From the NCBI GenBank assembly GCA_002482705.1, contig DLGM01000325.1, forward strand, positions 8,146-20,512: 12,367 nt of DNA, given 5' to 3'. Below, piece by piece: positions 6,731 through 12,367 of the stretch. Made by a program: the position numbers and the translations under genes. Numbering within the stretch: the first letter of the stretch is position 1; each line of letters begins with the position of its first letter. This DNA is from Cyanobacteria bacterium UBA7694. Lineage in GTDB: Bacteria > Cyanobacteriota > Sericytochromatia > UBA7694. Below the pieces are notes generated by a model that made no database searches, was not told the DNA's origin, and worked only from the letters and a program-made list of their open reading frames with translations.

Positions 6731-7306
6731 ATGCCCCTGATTGCCGATCCCTTTCCCCCGAATGATTACCTCAAAGAGGTATACGTCCAAACCCAGGTGT
6801 TTTCACCCCAGGAGTGTCAGCAAATTTTGGCCTTGCCAGGGGATGAACAACCGGCTACGATTGGCAATGCGGGCATAGAATACCCCAAAATCCGCCGTGC
6901 CCAGAGCCGTTTTATTGTCAATCCTGCCCACCATGGTTGGTTCATGGAACGCTTGGGTAGTTTGACCCAGCATCTGAACCTGCGTTATTTCCGCTTTGTG
7001 ATCGGTTATTATTCGATTCCCCAGGTTTTGGAGTATGGGCCTGAAGGCCACTTTGATTGGCACCTTGATTTGGGTGCCGGGGAAATGTCGACCCGCAAGC
7101 TGAGCCTGATTTGTTTTTTATCCGATCCCGCTGATTACAGGGGGGGGAAGTTGCGTATTGCCAATGGCAATAAACATTTGACGCCGCCCCAGGAGCAGGG
7201 GTCGGTGGTGGTTTTCCCCTCTTATTTGTTGCACCGGGTTGATCCGGTGACCGCAGGCAAACGCGCCACGCTGGTGGTGTGGTTACACGGCCCGGCTTTT
7301 AGCTAG
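6731..7306 (+). CDS. 2-oxoglutarate/Fe(II)-dependent dioxygenase, prolyl-hydroxylase-like
   Basis: This 191-residue protein belongs to the 2-oxoglutarate and Fe(II)-dependent oxygenases, close to the PKHD-type/prolyl 4-hydroxylase alpha-like group. These enzymes couple oxidative decarboxylation of 2-oxoglutarate to hydroxylation of a substrate. The metal and cosubstrate residues are visible: the HxD pair H111 and D113 in FDWHLDLG, the distal H168 in FPSYLLHRVDPV, and R178 in GKRATLVVW, which would bind the 2-oxoglutarate carboxylate. YRGGKLRI at 136-143 is the usual strand before the distal histidine. The protein is complete but shorter than classical PKHD hydroxylases (about 225 residues), lacking their C-terminal extension. 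The start is ATG 6731 with GAGG at 6719-6722; the nuoH terminator lies just upstream, so it needs its own promoter or readthrough. Its 3' end overlaps the minus-strand gene by 8 bases. The substrate is unknown. Confidence 0.88.
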   Translation: MPLIADPFPPNDYLKEVYVQTQVFSPQECQQILALPGDEQPATIGNAGIEYPKIRRAQSRFIVNPAHHGWFMERLGSLTQHLNLRYFRFVIGYYSIPQVLEYGPEGHFDWHLDLGAGEMSTRKLSLICFLSDPADYRGGKLRIANGNKHLTPPQEQGSVVVFPSYLLHRVDPVTAGKRATLVVWLHGPAFS

Positions 7307-7802
7307 ATTTTGCGTCCTTTTCACTGGGAGGTAGCTCGGGCAAGCGGCCCGTGAAAAACTGTTGTAAGGCTTCACTTTGAGCTGGGTTATAGTGATTGCG
7401 GTAGGTATACGGGCCAATTTGGAGCTGGAGCTGATTTTTCTCTGGAACCAACCGGAACCCCGTCATTTTATCCCAGCTCACCACTTGGGTGGGGGTGACC
7501 AGGGCCTGCTCATGTAAAATCCAGCGGCTGCGCAGCGCTTGGGGAAGGTTGATCAGGGTGAGCATCACCCAAACGGCGCTGCTCTCCAGGGCTTTGGCGC
7601 GTTCTGGGCCTTCGGGTAGGCTCCAGCCTTTTTGAGCGGCGTTGAGGGCTGCAAACAGCGCAAAGCCAGTAATGATCAGCGGCAGATGAATGCCTGGTAC
7701 CCGCAGCTTCAGGTGGGCTGCACCGGCATTTTGGCGCTTTTGCTGGTATCGTACTTCAAACCAGCCGACAAAAATGGCCAAGGCCAAACACATCCACAAC
7801 AT
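7299..7802 (-). CDS. Small membrane protein of unknown function
   Basis: The 167-residue product has three hydrophobic segments, at about residues 1-15, 37-56 and 74-90, followed by a soluble C-terminal domain (about 92-150) of alternating beta-like strands: ILHEQALVTPTQVVSWDKM, then GFRLVPEKNQLQLQI. This layout resembles DUF5673-type proteins, in which a membrane anchor precedes a small PH-like beta domain, but the match is by eye and tentative. The open frame extends 40 codons further upstream. ATG 7802 is chosen because AAGGAGA lies 7 bases before it and because the longer version would run across the promoter region of flhA. The gene is divergent from flhA (86-base gap) and overlaps the convergent dioxygenase gene by 8 bases. 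No signal for a specific role is seen. Confidence 0.72.
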   Translation of the reverse strand: MLWMCLALAIFVGWFEVRYQQKRQNAGAAHLKLRVPGIHLPLIITGFALFAALNAAQKGWSLPEGPERAKALESSAVWVMLTLINLPQALRSRWILHEQALVTPTQVVSWDKMTGFRLVPEKNQLQLQIGPYTYRNHYNPAQSEALQQFFTGRLPELPPSEKDAKSS

Positions 7803-7821
7803 AAGCAATCTCCTTGTGCTC

Positions 7822-7827
7822 AGTATA
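7822..7827 (-). promoter_or_regulatory. Candidate -10 element for the small membrane protein gene
   Basis: Read on the minus strand the bases are TATACT, a good -10 hexamer, 19 bases before the ATG at 7802. No convincing -35 element is found 16-18 bases further upstream. Transcription from it would give a very short leader that still includes the AAGGAGA ribosome site. Confidence 0.3.
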
Positions 7828-7861
7828 CCTGATGTAGCGTGGTCGCAGGCGGAAGACAGGG

Positions 7862-7867
7862 TATAAT
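7862..7867 (+). promoter_or_regulatory. Candidate -10 element for flhA
   Basis: TATAAT is a perfect sigma-70 -10 hexamer in the divergent gap ahead of flhA. The -35 region 17 bases upstream (GTGGTC) is poor. Transcription would begin near 7874, inside or at the edge of the downstream palindrome. I see no sigma-28 or sigma-54 flagellar promoter pattern in the gap. Confidence 0.4.
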
Positions 7868-7875
7868 TGGGAGAA

Positions 7876-7887
7876 GGGCAATTGCCC
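7876..7887. promoter_or_regulatory. 12-base perfect palindrome between flhA -10 element and start codon
   Basis: GGGCAATTGCCC is a perfect palindrome ending one base before the GTG start of flhA. As DNA it lies where a repressor could block a promoter that uses the TATAAT at 7862. As RNA it could form a small hairpin that hides the AAGGG ribosome site (7874-7878). Either role is inference. Confidence 0.35.
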
Positions 7888-7888
7888 G

Positions 7889-10054
7889 GTGGAGATGCTT
7901 GTGGCCTTGACTCCCTCTTCATCCGTTGATTCTGGCCGTGCCCGTGGCTTTTTAGAGCTCATGAAGCGCCAGAGTGATATTGTCATGGCGATTGTCATGA
8001 TTGTGATTGTCTGCCTGATGATGGTTCCAGTGCCCAATTGGGCCTTGGATCTGATGCTGACCATGAACATTGCCCTGGGGCTGATGGTGCTCATGGTCGC
8101 TCTGTATGTCAATCGCCCTCTCGAATTCTCTACCTTTCCCACCCTGCTATTGGTGCTGACCCTGCTGCGCCTGTCCCTGAACATTTCCTCAACCCGTTTA
8201 ATCCTCACCCATGGGGATGCGGGCAAGGTCATTGAGGCCTTTGGCAGTTTTGTCATTGGCGGCAATTATGTGGTGGGTATCTTGATTTTTATTATTTTGG
8301 TGGTTGTCCAGTTTGTGGTTATTACCAATGGGGCTGGGCGTATTTCTGAAGTGGCGGCGCGATTTACCCTCGATGCCATGCCCGGTAAACAGATGGCCAT
8401 TGATGCGGATCTCAACAGTGGCCTGATTGACGAAGAACAGGCCAAAGTACGCCGCAAAGATATCCAGCGTGAAGCCGACTTTTATGGCAGCATGGATGGG
8501 GCGAGCAAATTTGTCCGTGGGGACGCCATTGCCGGGATTATTATCACCTTCATCAATATTATTGGCGGCATTATTATTGGCGTTGCGCAAATGGGCCTGA
8601 CAATCCCCGATTCGATGGCCCGTTTTACGATCCTCACGATTGGGGATGGGCTGGTCAGTCAGATCCCGGCAATGGTGATTGCTATTGCCACCGGGATTCT
8701 CGTGTCCCGCGCGGCCGGGGAAAATGATTTGGGGGGCCGCGTCTCTCGTCAACTGTTGAACGCTCCGCGCGGTTTGCTTGTGATTTCCTTTTTTATGCTG
8801 CTTTTGGGCGTTGCCACCCCTTTACCCCGCTTGCCCTTTCTGGTGATTGCGGTGGCCCTGGGGGGCACTGGCTGGTGGATGTTGCGCCAAGAATCGCGGG
8901 AGGAAGCGGCTGCAGCCACGGGCACACAACTGGCCACCGGTAAAGACAGTGCCTTAACCGCAGGCCAAGTGCTCAAAAAAGAGCCCGAGGATATGATCAA
9001 GTTGCTCAAAGTAGACGCCATGGAGCTGGAAATTGGTTACCGCCTCATTCCGTTGGTGGATGCTGAACAGGGCGGTGACCTGCTCGAACGGATTACCAAA
9101 ATTCGGCGTCAAATGGCGCTGCAAATGGGGTTGGTGCTGCCGCCGATTCGCGTGCGTGACAATATTCAGCTCAAGCCGCGTGATTATTCGATCAAGTTGC
9201 GGGGGGTTGAAATTGCCCATGGGGAAATCCATGTGGGCAACTATTTGGCCATGAATCCGGGCTTGGCCACTGAACCGATTGAAGGCATTCAGACGGTGGA
9301 GCCCGTGTTTGGTCTTCCAGCGGTCTGGATTACAGAATCGCAAAAAGAGCGGGCAGAAGTTTTAAACTACACTGTGTTTGACCCATCGACGGTCATTGCC
9401 ACCCATATGACGGAGGTCGTCAAGCGCCATGCTGCTGATATTCTGACCCGCCAAGATGTGCAGCGTCTGATGGACAATGTGCGTGAAGAAGCTCCGGCTG
9501 TCATTGATGAACTGGTGCCGGGTTTGCTCAGTGTCGGCGAAGTGCAGCGGGTGTTACAAAACCTATTGCGCGAGCGGGTCTCGGTGCGCGATTTGATCCC
9601 CATTTTGGAGTCTTTGGCCAACCATGCACGGGCGACCAAAGACCCGGATTTGTTGACGGAGCATGCCCGGCAGGCGATTGCCCGGTCGATTTGCCAGCCC
9701 TTTCGGACGCCTCAAGGCATGATTCCTGCGATTACTCTCAATCCGCAGTTGGAGCAATTGCTGAGTGAAAGTGTCGCACGTTCAGATCAGGGATTGGTCA
9801 TGAATTTAGACCCAGGTTTGGCCCAGCAGGTGGTCAATAGCATTGCCCGCCGGGTTGAAGAAGTCGCGACCCGAGGGGTCCATCAACCGGTGCTGATCTG
9901 TTCGGCCAAAATCCGTCTGGTATTGCGCCGTCTGACGGATCGCGCCTTGCCCATGCTGGCGATTTTATCTTATAACGAGCTCATGTCCCAAGATGCCCAA
10001 ATCCAGACTTTGGCGCGGGTTGACCTCGATATGCAGCAGGCTGTAACCGGCTAA
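7889..10054 (+). CDS. flhA: Flagellar export gate protein FlhA
   Basis: FlhA is the large inner-membrane component of the flagellar type III export gate; it uses the proton motive force and docks export chaperones through its cytoplasmic domain. The product is 721 residues, against a usual 690-710. Residues about 30-330 hold the multi-helix membrane part. Between its helices lies the family signature, starting RISEVAARFTLDAMPGKQM (151-169) and followed by AIDADLNSGL, then KFVRGDAIAG with D212. Residues about 360-721 form the cytoplasmic domain, ending in the typical LSYNEL segment (AILSYNELM). The pattern NRPLEFSTFPTLLL and overall sequence fit flagellar FlhA rather than a virulence SctV. The start is uncertain: GTG 7889 has AAGGG 10 bases upstream; ATG 7895 and ATG 7961 are alternatives, the last giving a typical LMKRQSDI-like beginning. 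No other flagellar gene is adjacent. The stop overlaps the convergent gene by 4 bases. Confidence 0.95.
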   Translation: MEMLVALTPSSSVDSGRARGFLELMKRQSDIVMAIVMIVIVCLMMVPVPNWALDLMLTMNIALGLMVLMVALYVNRPLEFSTFPTLLLVLTLLRLSLNISSTRLILTHGDAGKVIEAFGSFVIGGNYVVGILIFIILVVVQFVVITNGAGRISEVAARFTLDAMPGKQMAIDADLNSGLIDEEQAKVRRKDIQREADFYGSMDGASKFVRGDAIAGIIITFINIIGGIIIGVAQMGLTIPDSMARFTILTIGDGLVSQIPAMVIAIATGILVSRAAGENDLGGRVSRQLLNAPRGLLVISFFMLLLGVATPLPRLPFLVIAVALGGTGWWMLRQESREEAAAATGTQLATGKDSALTAGQVLKKEPEDMIKLLKVDAMELEIGYRLIPLVDAEQGGDLLERITKIRRQMALQMGLVLPPIRVRDNIQLKPRDYSIKLRGVEIAHGEIHVGNYLAMNPGLATEPIEGIQTVEPVFGLPAVWITESQKERAEVLNYTVFDPSTVIATHMTEVVKRHAADILTRQDVQRLMDNVREEAPAVIDELVPGLLSVGEVQRVLQNLLRERVSVRDLIPILESLANHARATKDPDLLTEHARQAIARSICQPFRTPQGMIPAITLNPQLEQLLSESVARSDQGLVMNLDPGLAQQVVNSIARRVEEVATRGVHQPVLICSAKIRLVLRRLTDRALPMLAILSYNELMSQDAQIQTLARVDLDMQQAVTG

Positions 10055-10890
10055 CGTAAGCGGGCGATGGCGTCGCGGAGGAATGCGAGCACCCGCGCCT
10101 GTTGGGTGATGGCATCAGGGGCTTCATGGAGCACTTCTTCTGCGGGTAGCAACACCCCACTCCATTGACTTTCATTCCAACGTCCGAGTGCATAGATGCG
10201 GGGTGCATGGGCTGGGACGGGCCAAGGGGCAACAAAAAAGTAGGGGCTGCTTTCGATTTTATCTCCCGGGCAAAACCCAACACGTAGACTGTGATCGGCA
10301 AAGCGCAAACTCATGGAAAGCTCAAAGGCGGCAGGCCAGAATAGAAGCTCTCCACTGTAGGCCTGATGCTCTTGTTGAAGGGTTTGGAGGGTGTGAGCTG
10401 CATTTTCAAACCAATGGCGAAGCTCTTTAAAGGCGGGATTGGGAGCGCTAAAAATGGCTCCCATTTCGAGGGGATGATGGGGTAAATGCCATCCCATTTC
10501 TTCGGGGCGGCGTAAGGGGCGTTCAATGGGATGTTCTAGATAATCTGCGATTGCTGTTTCGAGCCAGGTGTAGATTTGCTCTAGTTTGTGTCCTGCGAGA
10601 GCAAAACTGGCTACCGGTGAATAGACAAGATGACCACCTTGGCCCACATGTCCCAATAAATGGAGGGTTAATGTGTCGAATTCGAGGGCTGTTCGAAAAG
10701 CCTTAGCGGGCCTTATTTCTTGGCCCATGAGCCAAGTTTGCTGCCAGTGTAAACTGCTGTGGCTATGATCATTGCGCAGGGGTAAGAGTGTAGCTCCTAC
10801 AGCGGCAACAGGATAGAGGGCCCAGTGGATCTCCTGGCGGATGTGCGCCAAACGGGGAGACGTTGGAGATAGGGTATGCCAAGCTTGCAT
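10051..10890 (-). CDS. DUF5996-like protein of unknown function
   Basis: The 279-residue soluble protein resembles the DUF5996 family. Features that fit are an early EIHWALYPV/TLLPL region, FDTLTLHLLGHVGQGG at residues 71-86, FWPAAFELSMSLRF at 184-197 (the family usually reads FWG-FDLA-TRFSGR), GFCPGDKIESSPYFFVAPWP at 205-224 (usually GFWPG followed by PYFYSY-YP), and a late GVLLPAEEV plus VLAFLRDAI. No catalytic motif or biochemical role is known for the family. There is no signal peptide or membrane helix. ATG 10890 has GGAG 8 bases upstream. The gene is divergent from glnS (140-base gap) and its stop overlaps that of flhA by 4 bases, so the two transcripts converge without room for a separate terminator. 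The family call is by eye. Confidence 0.75.
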   Translation of the reverse strand: MQAWHTLSPTSPRLAHIRQEIHWALYPVAAVGATLLPLRNDHSHSSLHWQQTWLMGQEIRPAKAFRTALEFDTLTLHLLGHVGQGGHLVYSPVASFALAGHKLEQIYTWLETAIADYLEHPIERPLRRPEEMGWHLPHHPLEMGAIFSAPNPAFKELRHWFENAAHTLQTLQQEHQAYSGELLFWPAAFELSMSLRFADHSLRVGFCPGDKIESSPYFFVAPWPVPAHAPRIYALGRWNESQWSGVLLPAEEVLHEAPDAITQQARVLAFLRDAIARLR

Positions 10891-10924
10891 AGGTGATGCT
10901 CCAATCTAGCAAAAGGATGTTCCT

Positions 10925-10933
10925 ATCATAACA
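10925..10933 (-). promoter_or_regulatory. Putative extended -10 promoter of the DUF5996-like gene
   Basis: On the minus strand the bases read TG-T-TATGAT, an extended -10 element, about 35 bases before the ATG at 10890. No clear -35 is seen. The spacing leaves a leader of about 28 bases with the GGAG ribosome site. Confidence 0.45.
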
Positions 10934-10948
10934 CCTTCCCTGAGATCG

Positions 10949-10960
10949 GCCTAAAAAGGC
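10949..10960. other. Small hairpin GCCT-AAAA-AGGC in the divergent gap
   Basis: A 4-base inverted repeat with an A-rich loop lies between the two putative divergent promoters. It closely resembles the GCCT-AAA-AGGC core at 1536-1546 upstream of the nuo operon. It may be a shared regulatory site or chance; the stem is short. Confidence 0.25.
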
Positions 10961-10983
10961 TCCCGGAATTGACCCCAAGAATA

Positions 10984-10992
10984 TGCTAGAAT
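10984..10992 (+). promoter_or_regulatory. Putative extended -10 promoter of glnS
   Basis: TG-C-TAGAAT matches the extended -10 pattern, with TAGAAT at 10987-10992. A TTGACC at 10969-10974 looks like a -35 hexamer but is only 12 bases away, too close to act with it. Transcription would start near 11000, with a leader of about 30 bases before the glnS ATG. Confidence 0.45.
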
Positions 10993-11030
10993 GCCTGTCA
11001 GAGCCTTATTTTTTGAAAGAGCATCTCCTT

Positions 11031-12367
11031 ATGAGCACGCACGAAACCCCTATTTCCACCAACTTCATTCACACGATCATTGAGGCCGATCTTGCCAGTG
11101 GTAAACATTCCTCTGTGGTCACCCGTTTTCCTCCTGAGCCCAATGGTTATTTGCACATTGGCCACGCCAAATCGATTTGCCTGAACTTTTCCACGGCGCA
11201 AAAATATGGGGGTCGTTGCCACCTGCGTTTTGATGATACCAACCCGGTCAAAGAAGACATCGAATACGTTGAGTCGATCCAGGCGGATATCCGCTGGTTG
11301 GGTTTTGACTGGGAAGATCACCTGTATTTTGCCTCGGACTATTTTCCCAAGCTCTATGAATGTGCCATCACCCTGATTGAGCGTGGCAAAGCCTATGTGG
11401 ACAGCCTCAGTGCTGATGAAATTCGTGCTTATCGCGGCACCTTGAATGAACCGGGCAAAAACAGCCCATACCGCGATCGCAGCGTGGCTGAAAACCTCGA
11501 TTTATTTGCCCGTATGAAGGCCGGTGAATTCGAAGAAGGCACCCACATTCTGCGCGCCAAAATTGATATGGCCAGCCCGAATATGAATCTGCGCGATCCG
11601 GCGCTGTACCGTATCCGCAAGGCCCACCACCACCGCACCGGTGATGAATGGTGCATTTACCCCATGTACGATTATGCCCACAGCATCTCGGATGCGATCG
11701 AGGGCATTACCCATTCGATCTGTACCCTTGAATTTGAAGACCATCGCCCGCTGTATGACTGGTGCTTAGAATCTCTCGACTGGCCACAACCGCGTCCCCA
11801 TCAGTATGAGTTTGCGCGTTTGAAGTTAACCCAAACCCTGATGAGCAAGCGTTATCTGCTCAAACTGGTGCAAGAGGGTTTGGTCAGTGGTTGGGATGAT
11901 CCGCGTATGCCGACGCTGTCAGGCATGCGTCGCCGGGGCGTGACCGCTGCTTCCCTGCGTATGTTCTGCGATCGGGTCGGCGTGGCCAAGAGCAACAGCG
12001 AAGTTGACTTTGGCCTGCTGGAATTTTGCCTGCGCGAAGATCTGAACAAGGTGGCGCAACGGCGGATGGCGGTCTTGGATCCTCTCAAAGTGGTGATCAC
12101 CAATTATCCTGAGGGGCAGTTTGAAACCTTTGAAGCGGAGAACAATCCAGAAGATCCCGACGGCGGGCATCGCCCGTTGTTGTTTGGACGGGAGCTGTAT
12201 ATTGAGCGCAGCGACTTTATGGAAAACCCCCCTAAAAAGTTCTTCCGTCTGTCACCGGGCCAAGAAACCCGCCTCAAGCACGCCTATTACATCACCTGCC
12301 AAGAAGTGATTAAAAACGAGGTTGGCGAGGTGGTTGAGCTGCACTGCACCTATGATCCCGACAGCCG
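11031..12367 (+). CDS. glnS: Glutamine-tRNA ligase (GlnRS), 3' end outside window
   Basis: GlnRS charges tRNA-Gln directly with glutamine in the cytoplasm. The frame is open from ATG 11031 to the window edge, giving 445 complete codons of an expected 550 or so. The class I signatures are present: PPEPNGYLHIGHAK at residues 34-47, with H42 and H45 of the HIGH motif, and LMSKR with M271-S272-K273 as the KMSKS equivalent. HLRFDDTNPVKED and YDYAHSISDAIEGITHSICT are typical of GlnRS and distinguish it from bacterial GluRS. The anticodon-binding beta-barrel domain begins after about residue 340 and is cut by the edge. The start codon has only a weak Shine-Dalgarno (AAAGAG, about 9 bases upstream), and no longer in-frame start is apparent. 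Many bacteria lack GlnRS and make Gln-tRNA by the GatCAB transamidation route, so its presence is informative about the lineage or about past gene transfer. Confidence 0.96.
   Translation, partial: MSTHETPISTNFIHTIIEADLASGKHSSVVTRFPPEPNGYLHIGHAKSICLNFSTAQKYGGRCHLRFDDTNPVKEDIEYVESIQADIRWLGFDWEDHLYFASDYFPKLYECAITLIERGKAYVDSLSADEIRAYRGTLNEPGKNSPYRDRSVAENLDLFARMKAGEFEEGTHILRAKIDMASPNMNLRDPALYRIRKAHHHRTGDEWCIYPMYDYAHSISDAIEGITHSICTLEFEDHRPLYDWCLESLDWPQPRPHQYEFARLKLTQTLMSKRYLLKLVQEGLVSGWDDPRMPTLSGMRRRGVTAASLRMFCDRVGVAKSNSEVDFGLLEFCLREDLNKVAQRRMAVLDPLKVVITNYPEGQFETFEAENNPEDPDGGHRPLLFGRELYIERSDFMENPPKKFFRLSPGQETRLKHAYYITCQEVIKNEVGEVVELHCTYDPDS

Noticed and set aside
7803..7922. Upstream 40-codon extension of the small membrane protein
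   Set aside because: It would cross the divergent promoter region and the flhA start, has no ribosome site, and its residues look non-coding. ATG 7802 has AAGGAGA at good spacing.
8198..8752. Minus-strand open frame (184 codons) across flhA
   Set aside because: It is antisense to the membrane part of flhA and rich in Asn and His, with no domain and no ribosome site reason to prefer it.
10969..10992. TTGACC as -35 partner of TAGAAT ahead of glnS
   Set aside because: The spacing is only 12 bases; functional sigma-70 promoters need about 16-18. The extended -10 reading is better.
11473..11480. GCGATCGC, the HIP1 octamer abundant in many cyanobacteria
   Set aside because: I noticed one copy, inside glnS. 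One copy is not evidence of cyanobacterial affiliation, since HIP1-rich genomes usually carry many per 12 kb.

Overview
This window carries ordinary housekeeping genes of a flagellated, respiring bacterium, with an unusual arrangement of respiratory complex I (NADH:quinone oxidoreductase). Base composition looks near 50% GC and is even across all genes, with no insertion sequence, CRISPR array, tRNA or rRNA visible. FlhA implies a flagellum. The complex I genes imply a proton-pumping NADH dehydrogenase. A bacterial-type GlnRS gene is also present. No taxon is fixed by the sequence. A fused NuoB-C-D chain, a scattered complex I gene order and an isolated flhA fit a non-model lineage; a non-photosynthetic cyanobacterial relative is one guess among several.

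Layout, left to right. Bases 2-865 hold the 3' part of a membrane-dipeptidase-type (M19) metallopeptidase. It is followed on the same strand by a YopX-domain protein (907-1479), a family better known from phages. A 148-base gap (1480-1627) holds an inverted repeat, a short hairpin and an extended -10 promoter. From there a tight operon runs: nuoBCD (1628-4114), nuoI (4111-5127), nuoA (5130-5492) and nuoH (5492-6679). It is closed by a strong intrinsic terminator at 6684-6715. A 2-oxoglutarate/Fe(II) dioxygenase (6731-7306) follows and overlaps tail-to-tail with a small membrane protein on the minus strand (7299-7802). An 86-base divergent promoter region with a 12-base perfect palindrome leads to flhA (7889-10054). 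flhA overlaps tail-to-tail with a minus-strand DUF5996-like gene (10051-10890). A 140-base divergent region then leads to glnS (11031 to the window end, 3' end missing).

How the genes work together: the nuo unit encodes the quinone-reducing module of complex I (B, C, D, I) plus the membrane subunits A and H that help form the quinone cavity. NADH-module genes (E, F, G) and the remaining membrane genes (J, K, L, M, N) are not in the window and must lie elsewhere if the enzyme is complete. NuoI has a repetitive Ala/Lys/Glu-rich tail that roughly doubles its usual length. The other genes appear to be independent one- or two-gene units. No gap without a gene exceeds 150 bases. I found no evidence of a novel defence or mobile system; the most notable material is the rearranged and extended complex I operon.
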